Shown: positions 1 to 5,617 of the stretch, piece by piece | Layout: the number at the start of each line of letters is the position of its first letter | Numbering within the stretch: the first letter of the stretch is position 1 | Assembly (NCBI GenBank): GCA_044359525.1 | Contig: JBIKLY010000130.1 | Coordinates: 1 to 5,703, forward strand | DNA from: CAJBIL01 sp044359525 | GTDB taxonomy: Bacteria; Pseudomonadota; Gammaproteobacteria; Burkholderiales; Rhodocyclaceae | DNA: 5,703 nucleotides | Direction: 5' to 3' | Notes under the pieces: model-generated | Databases searched by the model: none | Told to the model about the DNA's origin: nothing | Seen by the model: only the letters and a program-made list of their open reading frames with translations | Made by a program: the position numbers and the translations under genes

Positions 1-653
1 AGAACATCGGTGCCTATGGGCTGGAGGTCGCCGAGCGCTTCCACTCGCTCGAAGCCTGCGACATGCGTAGCGGCGAGTCGGTGCGCTTCGAGCGTGCCGC
101 CTGCCGCTTTGCCTATCGCGACAGCGTGTTCAAGCAGGAAGGCTGGCACCTTGAAGGCCGCTTCGTGATCACCAGCGTCACCTTCCGGCTAGCCAAAATC
201 TGGCAAGCACTGACACGCTACGCCGATGTCGCTGCCGAACTGGAGGCACGCGGCATCAAACAGGCCGATGCGCGACAGGTCGCCGCCGCCGTCATGACCA
301 TCCGTCAGCGCAAGCTGCCCGATCCAGCGGTAATTCCCAACGCTGGCAGCTTCTTCCACAACCCGGTTGTCGACGTCGCAACAGCCGAAAGACTGGTCGC
401 CGAATTTCCGGGGCTGCCGCACTACCCGCAGGCCGATGCTCGCGTCAAACTCGCCGCCGGCTGGCTGATCGAACAGGCCGGCTGGAAGGGCAAAAATCTC
501 GGCCCGGTGGGGATGTTCGAAAAACAGGCTTTGGTCCTGGTCAATCGCGGTCACGCCTGCGGCACCGACGTGCTGGCCCTGGCACAAGCCGTGCAGGCGG
601 ATGTTCAAGAAAAATTCGCGATTGAACTGACGCCGGAACCGATTTTCCTGTAG
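1..653 (+). CDS. murB: UDP-N-acetylenolpyruvoylglucosamine reductase MurB, 3' part (5' end outside window)
   Basis: MurB is the cytoplasmic FAD enzyme that uses NADPH to reduce UDP-GlcNAc-enolpyruvate to UDP-MurNAc in peptidoglycan precursor synthesis. The open frame is already running at base 3 and gives 216 residues before the TAG at 651-653, roughly the C-terminal 60-65% of a ~340-residue protein. It begins with NIGAYGLEV, from the end of the FAD-binding region. It then shows YRDSVFK, the tyrosine loop typical of E. coli-type (type I) MurB, and NAGSFFHNP, whose serine (codon 348-350) matches the catalytic proton donor. The C-terminal LTPEPIFL contains the glutamate (codon 636-638) corresponding to the second catalytic acid. 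All key residues visible here are intact. An in-frame ATG at 63 is internal and is not the start. The FAD-binding N-terminus lies upstream of the window. Confidence 0.96.
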   Translation, partial: NIGAYGLEVAERFHSLEACDMRSGESVRFERAACRFAYRDSVFKQEGWHLEGRFVITSVTFRLAKIWQALTRYADVAAELEARGIKQADARQVAAAVMTIRQRKLPDPAVIPNAGSFFHNPVVDVATAERLVAEFPGLPHYPQADARVKLAAGWLIEQAGWKGKNLGPVGMFEKQALVLVNRGHACGTDVLALAQAVQADVQEKFAIELTPEPIFL

Positions 654-687
654 TTGGCTCAAAATTCCCAATCCCTCGTTTAAAGGA

Positions 688-715
688 TTGCGCAATAGTC
701 ACAAACGGCTAATAT
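688..715 (+). promoter_or_regulatory. Putative sigma70-type promoter of the toxin-antitoxin operon
   Basis: A possible -35 element TTGCGC (688-693, 3 of 6 consensus bases) is followed after 16 nt by TAATAT (710-715, 4 of 6). Transcription would start near 722, about 27 nt before the antitoxin ATG. The -10 box lies inside the palindromic operator, so a bound antitoxin would block RNA polymerase, as expected for an autoregulated TA operon. The match is modest and read by eye; the placement inside the operator is the main support. Confidence 0.45.
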
Positions 716-738
716 GTACATATTAGCCAATATGTACA
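707..738. promoter_or_regulatory. Palindromic operator of the TA operon with two TGTACA cores
   Basis: Bases 707-728 form a perfect 22-bp palindrome (half-site GGCTAATATGT) centred on TGTACA at 715-720. A second TGTACA sits at 733-738, within a repeat of AATATGTACA (711-720 and 729-738), so the two cores are 18 bp apart. This is a long perfect site plus a shorter imperfect one just ahead of a Phd/YefM antitoxin gene. The E. coli YefM-YoeB operator is also described as adjacent long and short palindromes with TGTACA cores. Binding by the antitoxin or antitoxin-toxin complex is inferred from that similarity and from position. The second site ends ten bases before the ATG and overlaps the ribosome binding site AGGA (738-741). 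Confidence 0.8.
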
Positions 739-748
739 GGATAAAATC

Positions 749-1024
749 ATGCGCACCGTCACTTCCGTTGACGCTCAAAATCGTTTTGGCGAGTTGCTCG
801 ACAACGCCCAGCGCGAGCCCGTCACCATTACCCGGCGCGGCCGCCCCGTCGCATTCATCCTCTCTCCTGAGGATATGAAAGACCTGCTGGCAATCCGCCG
901 GAAGCGGGAACGCGTCATCAATGACTTCGAGACGTTTTTCGCCGCTGCGGACGCTCGCATCAAACCGGAAGCACTCAAACTATCCGATACCGATGTTCAG
1001 CGGATGGTAAATGAGCTTCGTTGA
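749..1024 (+). CDS. Type II antitoxin, Phd/YefM family
   Basis: This 91-residue protein is the likely antitoxin of the PIN toxin encoded next to it. Residues 1-55 fit the Phd/YefM DNA-binding fold: the N-terminal RTVTSVDAQNRFGELLDNA segment, then EPVTITRRGRPVAFILSPED, the family's strand-turn-strand with the RGRPVA motif. Residues 56 to 91 are charged and probably form the extended toxin-binding tail. The ATG at 749 is preceded by CAGGA (737-741) at a normal 7-nt distance. The gene overlaps the toxin gene by 14 nt, the usual arrangement for translational coupling in which antitoxin is made first. Regulation is probably autorepression through the TGTACA palindromes directly upstream. By family, the protein should neutralise the nuclease and be degraded by a host protease; neither can be read from the sequence. 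Confidence 0.9.
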   Translation: MRTVTSVDAQNRFGELLDNAQREPVTITRRGRPVAFILSPEDMKDLLAIRRKRERVINDFETFFAAADARIKPEALKLSDTDVQRMVNELR

Positions 1025-1439
1025 ACGCGTTGTTTTTGATACCAGCACGCTGATCAGTGCGGTACTACGGCCAACTTCGGTACCTCGCCAGGCCTTTCTG
1101 AAAGCCATCGCGCAAGCCGAACTGTGCGCCTCGCCAACGACACTTGCCGAACTCGAACAGGTCCTGACACGCGAGAAATTCGATCGCTATCTCGACCGCG
1201 TCGACCGGCTTGAATTTTTCGAGATTTACCGACGCCATATTCATCTTTTCCCGGTTTCCGAGGCAGAAGAAGCGGCACTACAAACCCCGTGTCGAGATGC
1301 TCGCGACAACAAATTTCTGGCACTCGCATTGACCTGCACGGCCAATGTCTTGATTTCCAGCGACGAAGACCTGCTGACGCTCAACCCTTACCAGCACATC
1401 CCGGTCATTTTGCCGAGGGACTACCTGATCGGATTTTAG
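1011..1439 (+). CDS. PIN-domain toxin (putative ribonuclease) of the TA pair
   Basis: This 142-residue protein fits the 'putative toxin-antitoxin system toxin component, PIN family' group (PIN_3/COG1569 type). PIN toxins are Mg2+-dependent single-strand ribonucleases. The acidic active-site set appears intact: Asp10 in VVFDTSTLISAVLRP, Glu47 in TTLAELEQVL, Asp99 (with Asp96) in RDARDNKFLALAL, and Asp118/Asp120 in ISSDEDLL. The usual Asn after DT is Ser here, a common variation. The ATG at 1011 lies inside the antitoxin gene, with only a weak CGGA (1001-1004) ahead, so translation probably depends on ribosomes finishing the antitoxin. The RNA target cannot be predicted; VapC-like tRNA or rRNA cleavage is only an analogy. 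The reading frame is complete, so nothing suggests decay of the module. Confidence 0.88.
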   Translation: MSFVERVVFDTSTLISAVLRPTSVPRQAFLKAIAQAELCASPTTLAELEQVLTREKFDRYLDRVDRLEFFEIYRRHIHLFPVSEAEEAALQTPCRDARDNKFLALALTCTANVLISSDEDLLTLNPYQHIPVILPRDYLIGF

Positions 1440-1500
1440 ACACGACGGCACGGCACGAGTGCAATTTTTCGAACAACCGCAAAAGCTGACTCACAACAAG

Positions 1501-1845
1501 TCAAAAGTCACTGGCCGCTTCCCACAGCACAAAGCCTTTTTCACGCTGCGTCCAGTCCAGCATTTCGATAAAGGGGTGCGCGCGCCGGGCCAGACCGACA
1601 GGCGGTTCGGTCGCCGTTTCATCGTCGATATCGGGATAGCCGTTATCGACCTTTCCCGCCGCGCGCTGTCCGTTCTTTTCCTCAGCCACCGCGTTGCGCA
1701 ATCGTGTCAGCGCGTCCGGCAGTTGCTCGGTGGTGATCACGCCGCGCGCCGTACGATCCTTGCCGATGATTTCGAGCAGGCGTTTTGCCACTTCGGCCTG
1801 CATGATCATTTCACCCGAGACACTTGAATCAAATTTGACCAGCAT
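1501..1845 (-). CDS. DUF1840 domain-containing protein
   Basis: This small soluble 114-residue protein has no known function. The N-terminal MLVKFDSSVSGEMIM followed by AEVAKRLLEIIGK (residues 18-30), and the C-terminal PVGLARRAHPFIEMLDWTQ...VLWE, are the two conserved blocks of DUF1840. They are joined by a variable charged linker (about 55-80). No signal peptide, membrane segment or catalytic motif is visible. The frame stays open upstream to an ATG at 1884, but the start at 1845 is chosen because AGGAG (1856-1852 on this strand) sits 6 nt before it and because family members begin MLV-F. The gene is convergent with the toxin gene (61-nt gap) and divergent from the methyltransferase-like gene. 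Since the family is known mainly from betaproteobacteria, it is the best taxonomic hint here. Confidence 0.87.
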   Translation of the reverse strand: MLVKFDSSVSGEMIMQAEVAKRLLEIIGKDRTARGVITTEQLPDALTRLRNAVAEEKNGQRAAGKVDNGYPDIDDETATEPPVGLARRAHPFIEMLDWTQREKGFVLWEAASDF

Positions 1846-1851
1846 GATGAA

Positions 1852-1856
1852 CTCCT
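1852..1856 (-). promoter_or_regulatory. Ribosome binding site fixing the DUF1840 start
   Basis: CTCCT on the plus strand reads AGGAG on the minus strand and lies 6 nt ahead of the ATG at 1845-1843. It places the start there rather than at the in-frame ATG 39 nt further upstream (1884), which would add 13 residues not expected in the family. Confidence 0.8.
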
Positions 1857-1905
1857 GAAACGGCGGCACAAAGCACCCACCCATTGAACAAATGCACGTC
1901 AGCTA

Positions 1906-1934
1906 TTGCCATGACTGCGATATGGGGCAACAAT
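1906..1934 (+). promoter_or_regulatory. Putative sigma70-type promoter of the methyltransferase-ROK-MOSC-MFS run
   Basis: TTGCCA (1906-1911, 5 of 6 consensus bases) is followed after exactly 17 nt by AACAAT (1929-1934, 4 of 6). Transcription would start near 1941, giving a leader of about 20 nt that carries the GGGAG ribosome binding site (1949-1953) and leads into the ATG at 1961. This is the best promoter-like pair I see in the 115-bp divergent region. It also argues against translation starting at the in-frame ATG at 1892, which lies upstream of it. Read by eye only. Confidence 0.5.
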
Positions 1935-1960
1935 ATCCCAAACACGCAGGGAGAAGGAAC

Positions 1961-2587
1961 ATGAGCAACATGTCCCAGGACACGGACGCGGCACGATCCC
2001 GACTTTTCACTAGCGAACTTGACGAAATCGCGTACAAGGAAGCTGCCAAGCGCTTTCGCCTCAACAAAGACGTCTCTGCGCTGCTTTTCGGTCGCGATGT
2101 CGCTGAACTTGCGGTGCGCATGGCAAAGGCCGGCATTAGCGTGGTGGTCGACGCCGCTGCAAAGGATCTGCCGGCACTCCCGCGTCTGCGCGCCATGCCG
2201 CTTTCACAACTTGAGGTTGAAGCGCTGCCGGAAGCGCCTTTTGACCTGATCGTCGGACAACTAGCCCTGCACTCGCTGCCCTACGCGCAGGCGTGCGATG
2301 TTCTGCAGCAACTGCGGCGACTGTTGAAGATCGGCGGCAAACTTTATCTTTCTGCCTACGGCAAACACTCGACGCTCGGTGATTACTACCCGGACAACGG
2401 CAAGCGTGTGCAGGACCGTTTCGCCGAGTTGCCGGCGTCACTGGCCAAACTTTACGATCTGCACGGCCCGATCTGCCTTTACTCCGAGCGCGATCTGATC
2501 ACTTTGCTGTTCGAGGTCGGGGCGCCGGTACTGCACAGCGCAACGAGCGGGCAGGGCAACGTCCGCGTTGTCGCTGTGCGGATCTGA
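1961..2587 (+). CDS. Class I methyltransferase-like protein with degenerate SAM motif
   Basis: This soluble 208-residue protein resembles the Rossmann-like SAM-dependent methyltransferases. The clearest part is the second half of the fold: FDLIVGQLALHSLP (94-107), then DVLQQLRRLLKIGGKLYLSAYG (113-134), equivalent to motif IV and the post-motif GG-turn strand. The first half reads SALLFGRDVAELAVRMAKAG (39-58), then SVVVDAA (60-66). The strand-helix-strand order is kept, but the glycine-rich GxGxG loop is replaced by FGRD. Activity and SAM binding are therefore doubtful and no substrate can be named. The ATG at 1961 is chosen over the in-frame ATG at 1892 because GGGAG (1949-1953) lies 7 nt upstream and a promoter-like pair lies between the two. 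It heads a same-strand run with the ROK kinase, the MOSC protein and the transporter; the run itself does not explain its role. Confidence 0.72.
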   Translation: MSNMSQDTDAARSRLFTSELDEIAYKEAAKRFRLNKDVSALLFGRDVAELAVRMAKAGISVVVDAAAKDLPALPRLRAMPLSQLEVEALPEAPFDLIVGQLALHSLPYAQACDVLQQLRRLLKIGGKLYLSAYGKHSTLGDYYPDNGKRVQDRFAELPASLAKLYDLHGPICLYSERDLITLLFEVGAPVLHSATSGQGNVRVVAVRI

Positions 2588-2592
2588 AGGAG
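2587..2592 (+). promoter_or_regulatory. Ribosome binding site of the ROK kinase gene, with ambiguous start
   Basis: AAGGAG starts on the last base of the methyltransferase-like stop codon. In-frame start candidates are TTG at 2596 (3 nt away), CTG at 2599 (6 nt) and ATG at 2608 (15 nt). The family N-terminus favours the ATG, while spacing favours a non-ATG codon, so up to four extra residues (LAP plus the start) are possible. The location over the upstream stop suggests translational coupling. Confidence 0.6.
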
Positions 2593-2607
2593 CACTTGCT
2601 GGCACCC

Positions 2608-3507
2608 ATGCTGCGCCTGGGGATCGACCTTGGCGGCACAAAAATCGAGATCATCGCACTCGACACAAACGGCTGCGAACTGATCCGGCAGCGCATCCCG
2701 ACACCACAGGGCGATTACATGGCAACGCTGATGGCCATCGTCGAACTGGTCGAAACGGTTGAAGGCGAACTCGGGCAGCGCGGCAGCGTCGGGCTGGGCA
2801 TCCCGGGTGCTGAATCAGCTGCCAGCGACCGCATCAAGAACGCCAACTCGACCTGCCTGATCGACAAGCCGCTGCGCCGTGACCTGCAGGCACTGCTCCA
2901 GCGCGAAGTCCGGATCGCCAACGATGCCAACTGCTTCGCATTGTCAGAGGCGATCGACGGGGCAGGGCGGGGCGCCGGCGTAGTCTTTGGCGTGATCCTC
3001 GGCACCGGCGTGGGCGGCGGAATTGTCGTGCGCGAGCAGGTGCTCACCGGCATCAATGGCATTGCCGGCGAGTGGGGACATAACCCGCTGGTGTGCGTCG
3101 GCGACGAAAACCTGCCGCTGCCGGTTTGCTACTGCGGCCGCAGCGGCTGCGTTGAAACCTGGCTTTCCGGGCCCGGGTTGGCCAGCGATCACTTTCGCCA
3201 TAACGGCGTCAATTCGACACCTGAAGAAATAAACGCCCAAGCCGAGGCAGGTGATGCCGCCTGTGAGGCGACGCTACGACGCTACGAAAAACGGCTGGCC
3301 CAGGCGCTGGCGCAGGTCATCAACATTCTCGACCCCGAAGTCATTGTGCTGGGCGGCGGCTTGTCGCAGCTTGATCGGCTTTACGCCAATGTCCCCGAAC
3401 TCTGGGCCCCCCATGTCTTCTCCGATCAGGTCGTCACACGCCTGCTGCCACCCCGACACGGCGACTCGTCCGGGGTGCGCGGCGCAGCCTGGCTCTGGAA
3501 CAACTAA
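2608..3507 (+). CDS. mak: ROK-family sugar kinase, Mak-like (probable fructokinase)
   Basis: This cytoplasmic 299-residue kinase probably phosphorylates a free hexose with ATP. It closely resembles E. coli Mak (YajF), a ~302-residue manno(fructo)kinase, across its whole length. The phosphate-binding LGIDLGGTKIE lies at 4-14, and IANDANCFALSEA (about 103-115) carries the catalytic Asp106. The ROK signature LGTGVGGGIV is followed by GEWGHNP with His158. The zinc site CYCGRSGC (Cys174, 176 and 181 with His158) and the C-terminal NILDPEVIVLGGG and GDSSGVRGAAWLW are also Mak-like. Starting at ATG 2608 gives the usual N-terminus; TTG 2596 would give 303 residues. The gene begins 20 nt after the methyltransferase-like stop and ends 3 nt before the MOSC gene, so it is probably in the same transcript. 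Fructose or mannose as substrate is inferred from Mak; other ROK sugars such as glucose or GlcNAc are less likely but not excluded. Confidence 0.9.
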   Translation: MLRLGIDLGGTKIEIIALDTNGCELIRQRIPTPQGDYMATLMAIVELVETVEGELGQRGSVGLGIPGAESAASDRIKNANSTCLIDKPLRRDLQALLQREVRIANDANCFALSEAIDGAGRGAGVVFGVILGTGVGGGIVVREQVLTGINGIAGEWGHNPLVCVGDENLPLPVCYCGRSGCVETWLSGPGLASDHFRHNGVNSTPEEINAQAEAGDAACEATLRRYEKRLAQALAQVINILDPEVIVLGGGLSQLDRLYANVPELWAPHVFSDQVVTRLLPPRHGDSSGVRGAAWLWNN

Positions 3508-3510
3508 TCC

Positions 3511-4215
3511 ATGACAACAGTTCAACGCTTTATTGGCGGCCTGACGCGACTCGACGACGAGGGCCAATCGACCGGCATCTACAAACAGCGGGTCGAGGGG
3601 TCGATCCAGCTCGGCAACGAAGGTTTTTTTGGCGATATGCAGGCGGATCGGCGCGTTCACGGCGGGCCGGAGAAAGCGGTTCATCACTACCCCGCAGAAA
3701 GCTATCGCACACTGGCCGACCGCTTCCCCGCGGCTGCCGACCAACTGACGCCGGGCAGCATCGGCGAAAATCTGTCGACCTTTGGCTGGGATGAAAGCAG
3801 CGTTTGTATCGGCGATATTTTTCGCCTTGGCGAAACGATGCTGCAAGTCAGCCAGCCGCGCAGCCCCTGCTGGAAAATCGACCATCGCTATGGCCTTGAA
3901 GGCATGGCACGCTTTATTGGCGAAAGTGGCCTCACCGGCTGGTACTACCGCGTGCTGGAAACCGGCGAGGTCGCCAGCGGCGCCCATTTTGAATTGACCG
4001 AACGCTTGCCCGGCGCGGTCTCGCTCGCCGAACTCTGGCAACACTGGCGGGAACACCGCCCCGATCCGGACGCACTGGCGCGACTCGTCGAAGCCCCCGG
4101 ATTGACGCCGGGCTGGCAAAAGAAATTACTTGACCGGCTGAACTGGCTGCGTGCAAATGCCGGCTCACAAGAAACGCCTCCGCCTGCGTTTCACGTGAAA
4201 CCAATCCGCTCTTAA
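3511..4215 (+). CDS. MOSC domain-containing protein, YiiM-like
   Basis: This 234-residue protein belongs to the YiiM branch of MOSC proteins, which bind a molybdenum cofactor and, in E. coli YiiM, help reduce N-hydroxylated bases such as 6-hydroxylaminopurine. The MOSC core covers about residues 20-165: DRRVHGGPEKAVHHYP (46-61), GSIGENLS (82-89) and SQPRSPCWKID (114-124), where Cys120 is the conserved cysteine expected to bind Mo. The C-terminal 3-alpha domain follows (about 168-215: SLAELWQHWREHRPD...LTPGWQKKLLDRL). E. coli YiiM is ~224 residues; the extra tail here (216-234) looks unconserved, and codons 226-231 encode the parS palindrome. The ATG follows the ROK stop by 3 nt without a clear ribosome binding site, so coupling to the kinase is likely. 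The partner reductase is not encoded here. No Moco synthesis genes are in the window. Confidence 0.92.
   Translation: MTTVQRFIGGLTRLDDEGQSTGIYKQRVEGSIQLGNEGFFGDMQADRRVHGGPEKAVHHYPAESYRTLADRFPAAADQLTPGSIGENLSTFGWDESSVCIGDIFRLGETMLQVSQPRSPCWKIDHRYGLEGMARFIGESGLTGWYYRVLETGEVASGAHFELTERLPGAVSLAELWQHWREHRPDPDALARLVEAPGLTPGWQKKLLDRLNWLRANAGSQETPPPAFHVKPIRS
4187..4202. other. parS: parS chromosome-partitioning site (ParB binding site)
   Basis: Bases 4188-4201 are the perfect 14-bp palindrome GTTTCACGTGAAAC, identical to the core of the widely conserved chromosomal parS consensus TGTTTCACGTGAAACA. Over 16 bases, 14 match and both outermost bases differ. A given 14-mer is expected far less than once per 5.7 kb by chance. 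The site lies in codons 226-231 (AFHVKP) of the MOSC gene, in a tail the family normally lacks. ParB spreads from such sites and loads SMC to organise and segregate origins. parS sites usually cluster near oriC, so the window is probably origin-proximal on the main chromosome. ParB binding itself is inferred. Confidence 0.85.
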
Positions 4216-4231
4216 CACGTCGATCGACACT

Positions 4232-5473
4232 ATGCTCTGGCTCAAACTCTTCCTGCCCTTCGCGGGCGCCTACTTCCTTTCCTATCTTTACCGCACGGCA
4301 AATGCCGTCATCGGCCCGGTGCTGGCCGATGAACTGGCACTCGGGGCAGGAAGCCTGGGCCTGCTCACCAGCGCCTACTTCCTCACCTTTGCGCTCGCGC
4401 AATTACCGCTTGGCATGCTGCTTGACCGCTTTGGCGCACGTCGGGTTGAATCCGCTTTGTTGCTGATTGCCGCTGCCGGCGCTGCAGTTTTTGCGCTCGG
4501 GCACAGCATTGGCCATCTGGCGATCGGCCGCGGCTTGATCGGCATTGGCGTCTCAGCCTGTCTGATGGCTGCTTTCAAGGCTTTTTCGCTGTGGTTTCCG
4601 ATCGACCGGCAGGCTTCGCTGACCGGCTGGATCATGACTTCCGGCGGTCTTGGCGCGCTGGCCGCCACCGCACCGCTGGAAGCCGCACTGCACATCACCG
4701 GCTGGCGGGAGATATTTTTCGGGCTGGCGGGCTTGACCCTCAGCGTCGCCGTCTGGCTGTTTTTCAGCGTTCCCGAGAGAAACGTCGGGGCAAAACCGGA
4801 GCCGTTGGCGACGCAGTGGACCGGCGTCAAGCAGGTATTCGGCAGCGCACATTTCTGGCGCTTCGCACCGCTCGGGCTGGCCATAACCGGCGGCTTCATG
4901 GCGGTGCAAAGCCTGTGGTCGATCTCATGGCTGATGCAGGTCAATGGCTACACCCGCGCAGTGGCCGCCGATCACCTGGCCGGCATGAGCGTCGCCATGC
5001 TTATTACCTACGTATTGATCGGGCTGCTGGCAACCGGCTTGGCCCGGCGCGGGATCAAACCCGTGATGCTGCTCGCCGGTGCGCTCGGGCTATCGCTGAT
5101 CACCCTGGCGCTGATCGCCACGCAGGCAGTAGAACAGACTTATGTGCTGTGGATTGTCTATGGCACGTTTTCAAGTTTCGGGACGCTGGCCTACTCGCAA
5201 ACGGCGGCCGGGTTTCCGCTGGCGCTTTCGGGGCGCGCCAATACCGCGTTCAACCTGATGGTTTTTCTTGGCGCATTCGGCATCCAGTGGGGGCTCGGAC
5301 TGCTCATCGAAATGCTGCAAACGCAAGGCGGGCAAAGCGCGGCGCTGGCGCATCGCAACGCGTTTCTCACCTTGCTCGGCATGCAGATTGCTGCATACGC
5401 CTGGTTCTGGCTGGCCGGCCGGCCGCCATCAGATGGATATTTGTGCCCAAAGCCCCAAAAAGCTAAAAATTAG
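4232..5473 (+). CDS. Major facilitator superfamily (MFS) transporter, 12 TM
   Basis: This 413-residue inner-membrane protein is a secondary transporter of unknown substrate. I read about 12 hydrophobic segments, near 4-26, 41-61, 72-92, 94-115, 131-151, 160-180, 208-232, 248-270, 277-297, 303-325, 338-360 and 377-397. The central hydrophilic loop at 181-207 separates the two six-helix halves. The loop after TM2 carries the MFS motif A, GMLLDRFGARRV (61-72), with Asp65 and the conserved arginines. The TM4-5 region GRGLIGIGVSACLMAAFKAFSLWFP resembles the broad group that includes sugar-phosphate, nitrate/nitrite and drug exporters, so no substrate is assigned. A sugar would suit the nearby kinase, but that is speculation. 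The ATG at 4232 follows the MOSC stop by 16 nt, with no strong ribosome binding site. It is probably the last gene of the run. Confidence 0.88.
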   Translation: MLWLKLFLPFAGAYFLSYLYRTANAVIGPVLADELALGAGSLGLLTSAYFLTFALAQLPLGMLLDRFGARRVESALLLIAAAGAAVFALGHSIGHLAIGRGLIGIGVSACLMAAFKAFSLWFPIDRQASLTGWIMTSGGLGALAATAPLEAALHITGWREIFFGLAGLTLSVAVWLFFSVPERNVGAKPEPLATQWTGVKQVFGSAHFWRFAPLGLAITGGFMAVQSLWSISWLMQVNGYTRAVAADHLAGMSVAMLITYVLIGLLATGLARRGIKPVMLLAGALGLSLITLALIATQAVEQTYVLWIVYGTFSSFGTLAYSQTAAGFPLALSGRANTAFNLMVFLGAFGIQWGLGLLIEMLQTQGGQSAALAHRNAFLTLLGMQIAAYAWFWLAGRPPSDGYLCPKPQKAKN

Positions 5474-5617
5474 CGGCAGCTACTGAAGCGGGAATGTGCT
5501 GCAGATACGGGTGTTATGGAAAATAGCCACGCGCGCTATTAACTCCGTGCTTGCTGATTTAATAAATAATCTGCAAACTACTCTCCATTGTATCTCTATC
5601 ACCATCGCGAGGCATTT

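Noticed and set aside
669..690. Inverted repeat CAATCC...GGATTG after murB as a terminator
   Set aside because: The stem is only 6 bp with a 10-nt loop and no T-run follows.
687..696. 10-bp palindrome ATTGCGCAAT upstream of the antitoxin
   Set aside because: Palindromes of this length are expected several times by chance in a window of this size, and it shares no core with the TGTACA operator.
1440..1500. GCACGAGTGC followed by ATTTTT after the toxin gene as a terminator
   Set aside because: The pairing would need a 2-nt loop, leaving only a 3-bp stem; too weak to call.
1459..1827. Plus-strand open frame opposite the DUF1840 gene
   Set aside because: DUF1840 on the minus strand has family motifs and a good ribosome binding site; the opposite frame has neither.
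1892..1960. N-terminal extension of the methyltransferase-like gene from ATG 1892
   Set aside because: No ribosome binding site lies at 1892, the added residues look non-family, and both a strong RBS and a promoter-like pair favour 1961.
3274..4119. Long open frame on the minus strand (281 codons) across the ROK-MOSC junction
   Set aside because: It is antisense to two well-supported genes, has no recognisable domain, and is the kind of open frame that GC-rich codon use produces.
4591..5466. Long plus-strand open frame (291 codons) inside the MFS gene
   Set aside because: It is an out-of-frame reading of the transporter, rich in Arg/Ala/Gly with no membrane segments or known motif.
5462..5474. 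GCTAA-AAA-TTAGC hairpin over the MFS stop codon as a terminator
   Set aside because: The stem is 5 bp, AT-rich, and not followed by a T-run; likely chance.
5522..5540. Inverted repeat AATAGC...GCTATT in the last intergenic region
   Set aside because: A 6-bp stem without a T-tract; could be a weak operator but nothing supports it.
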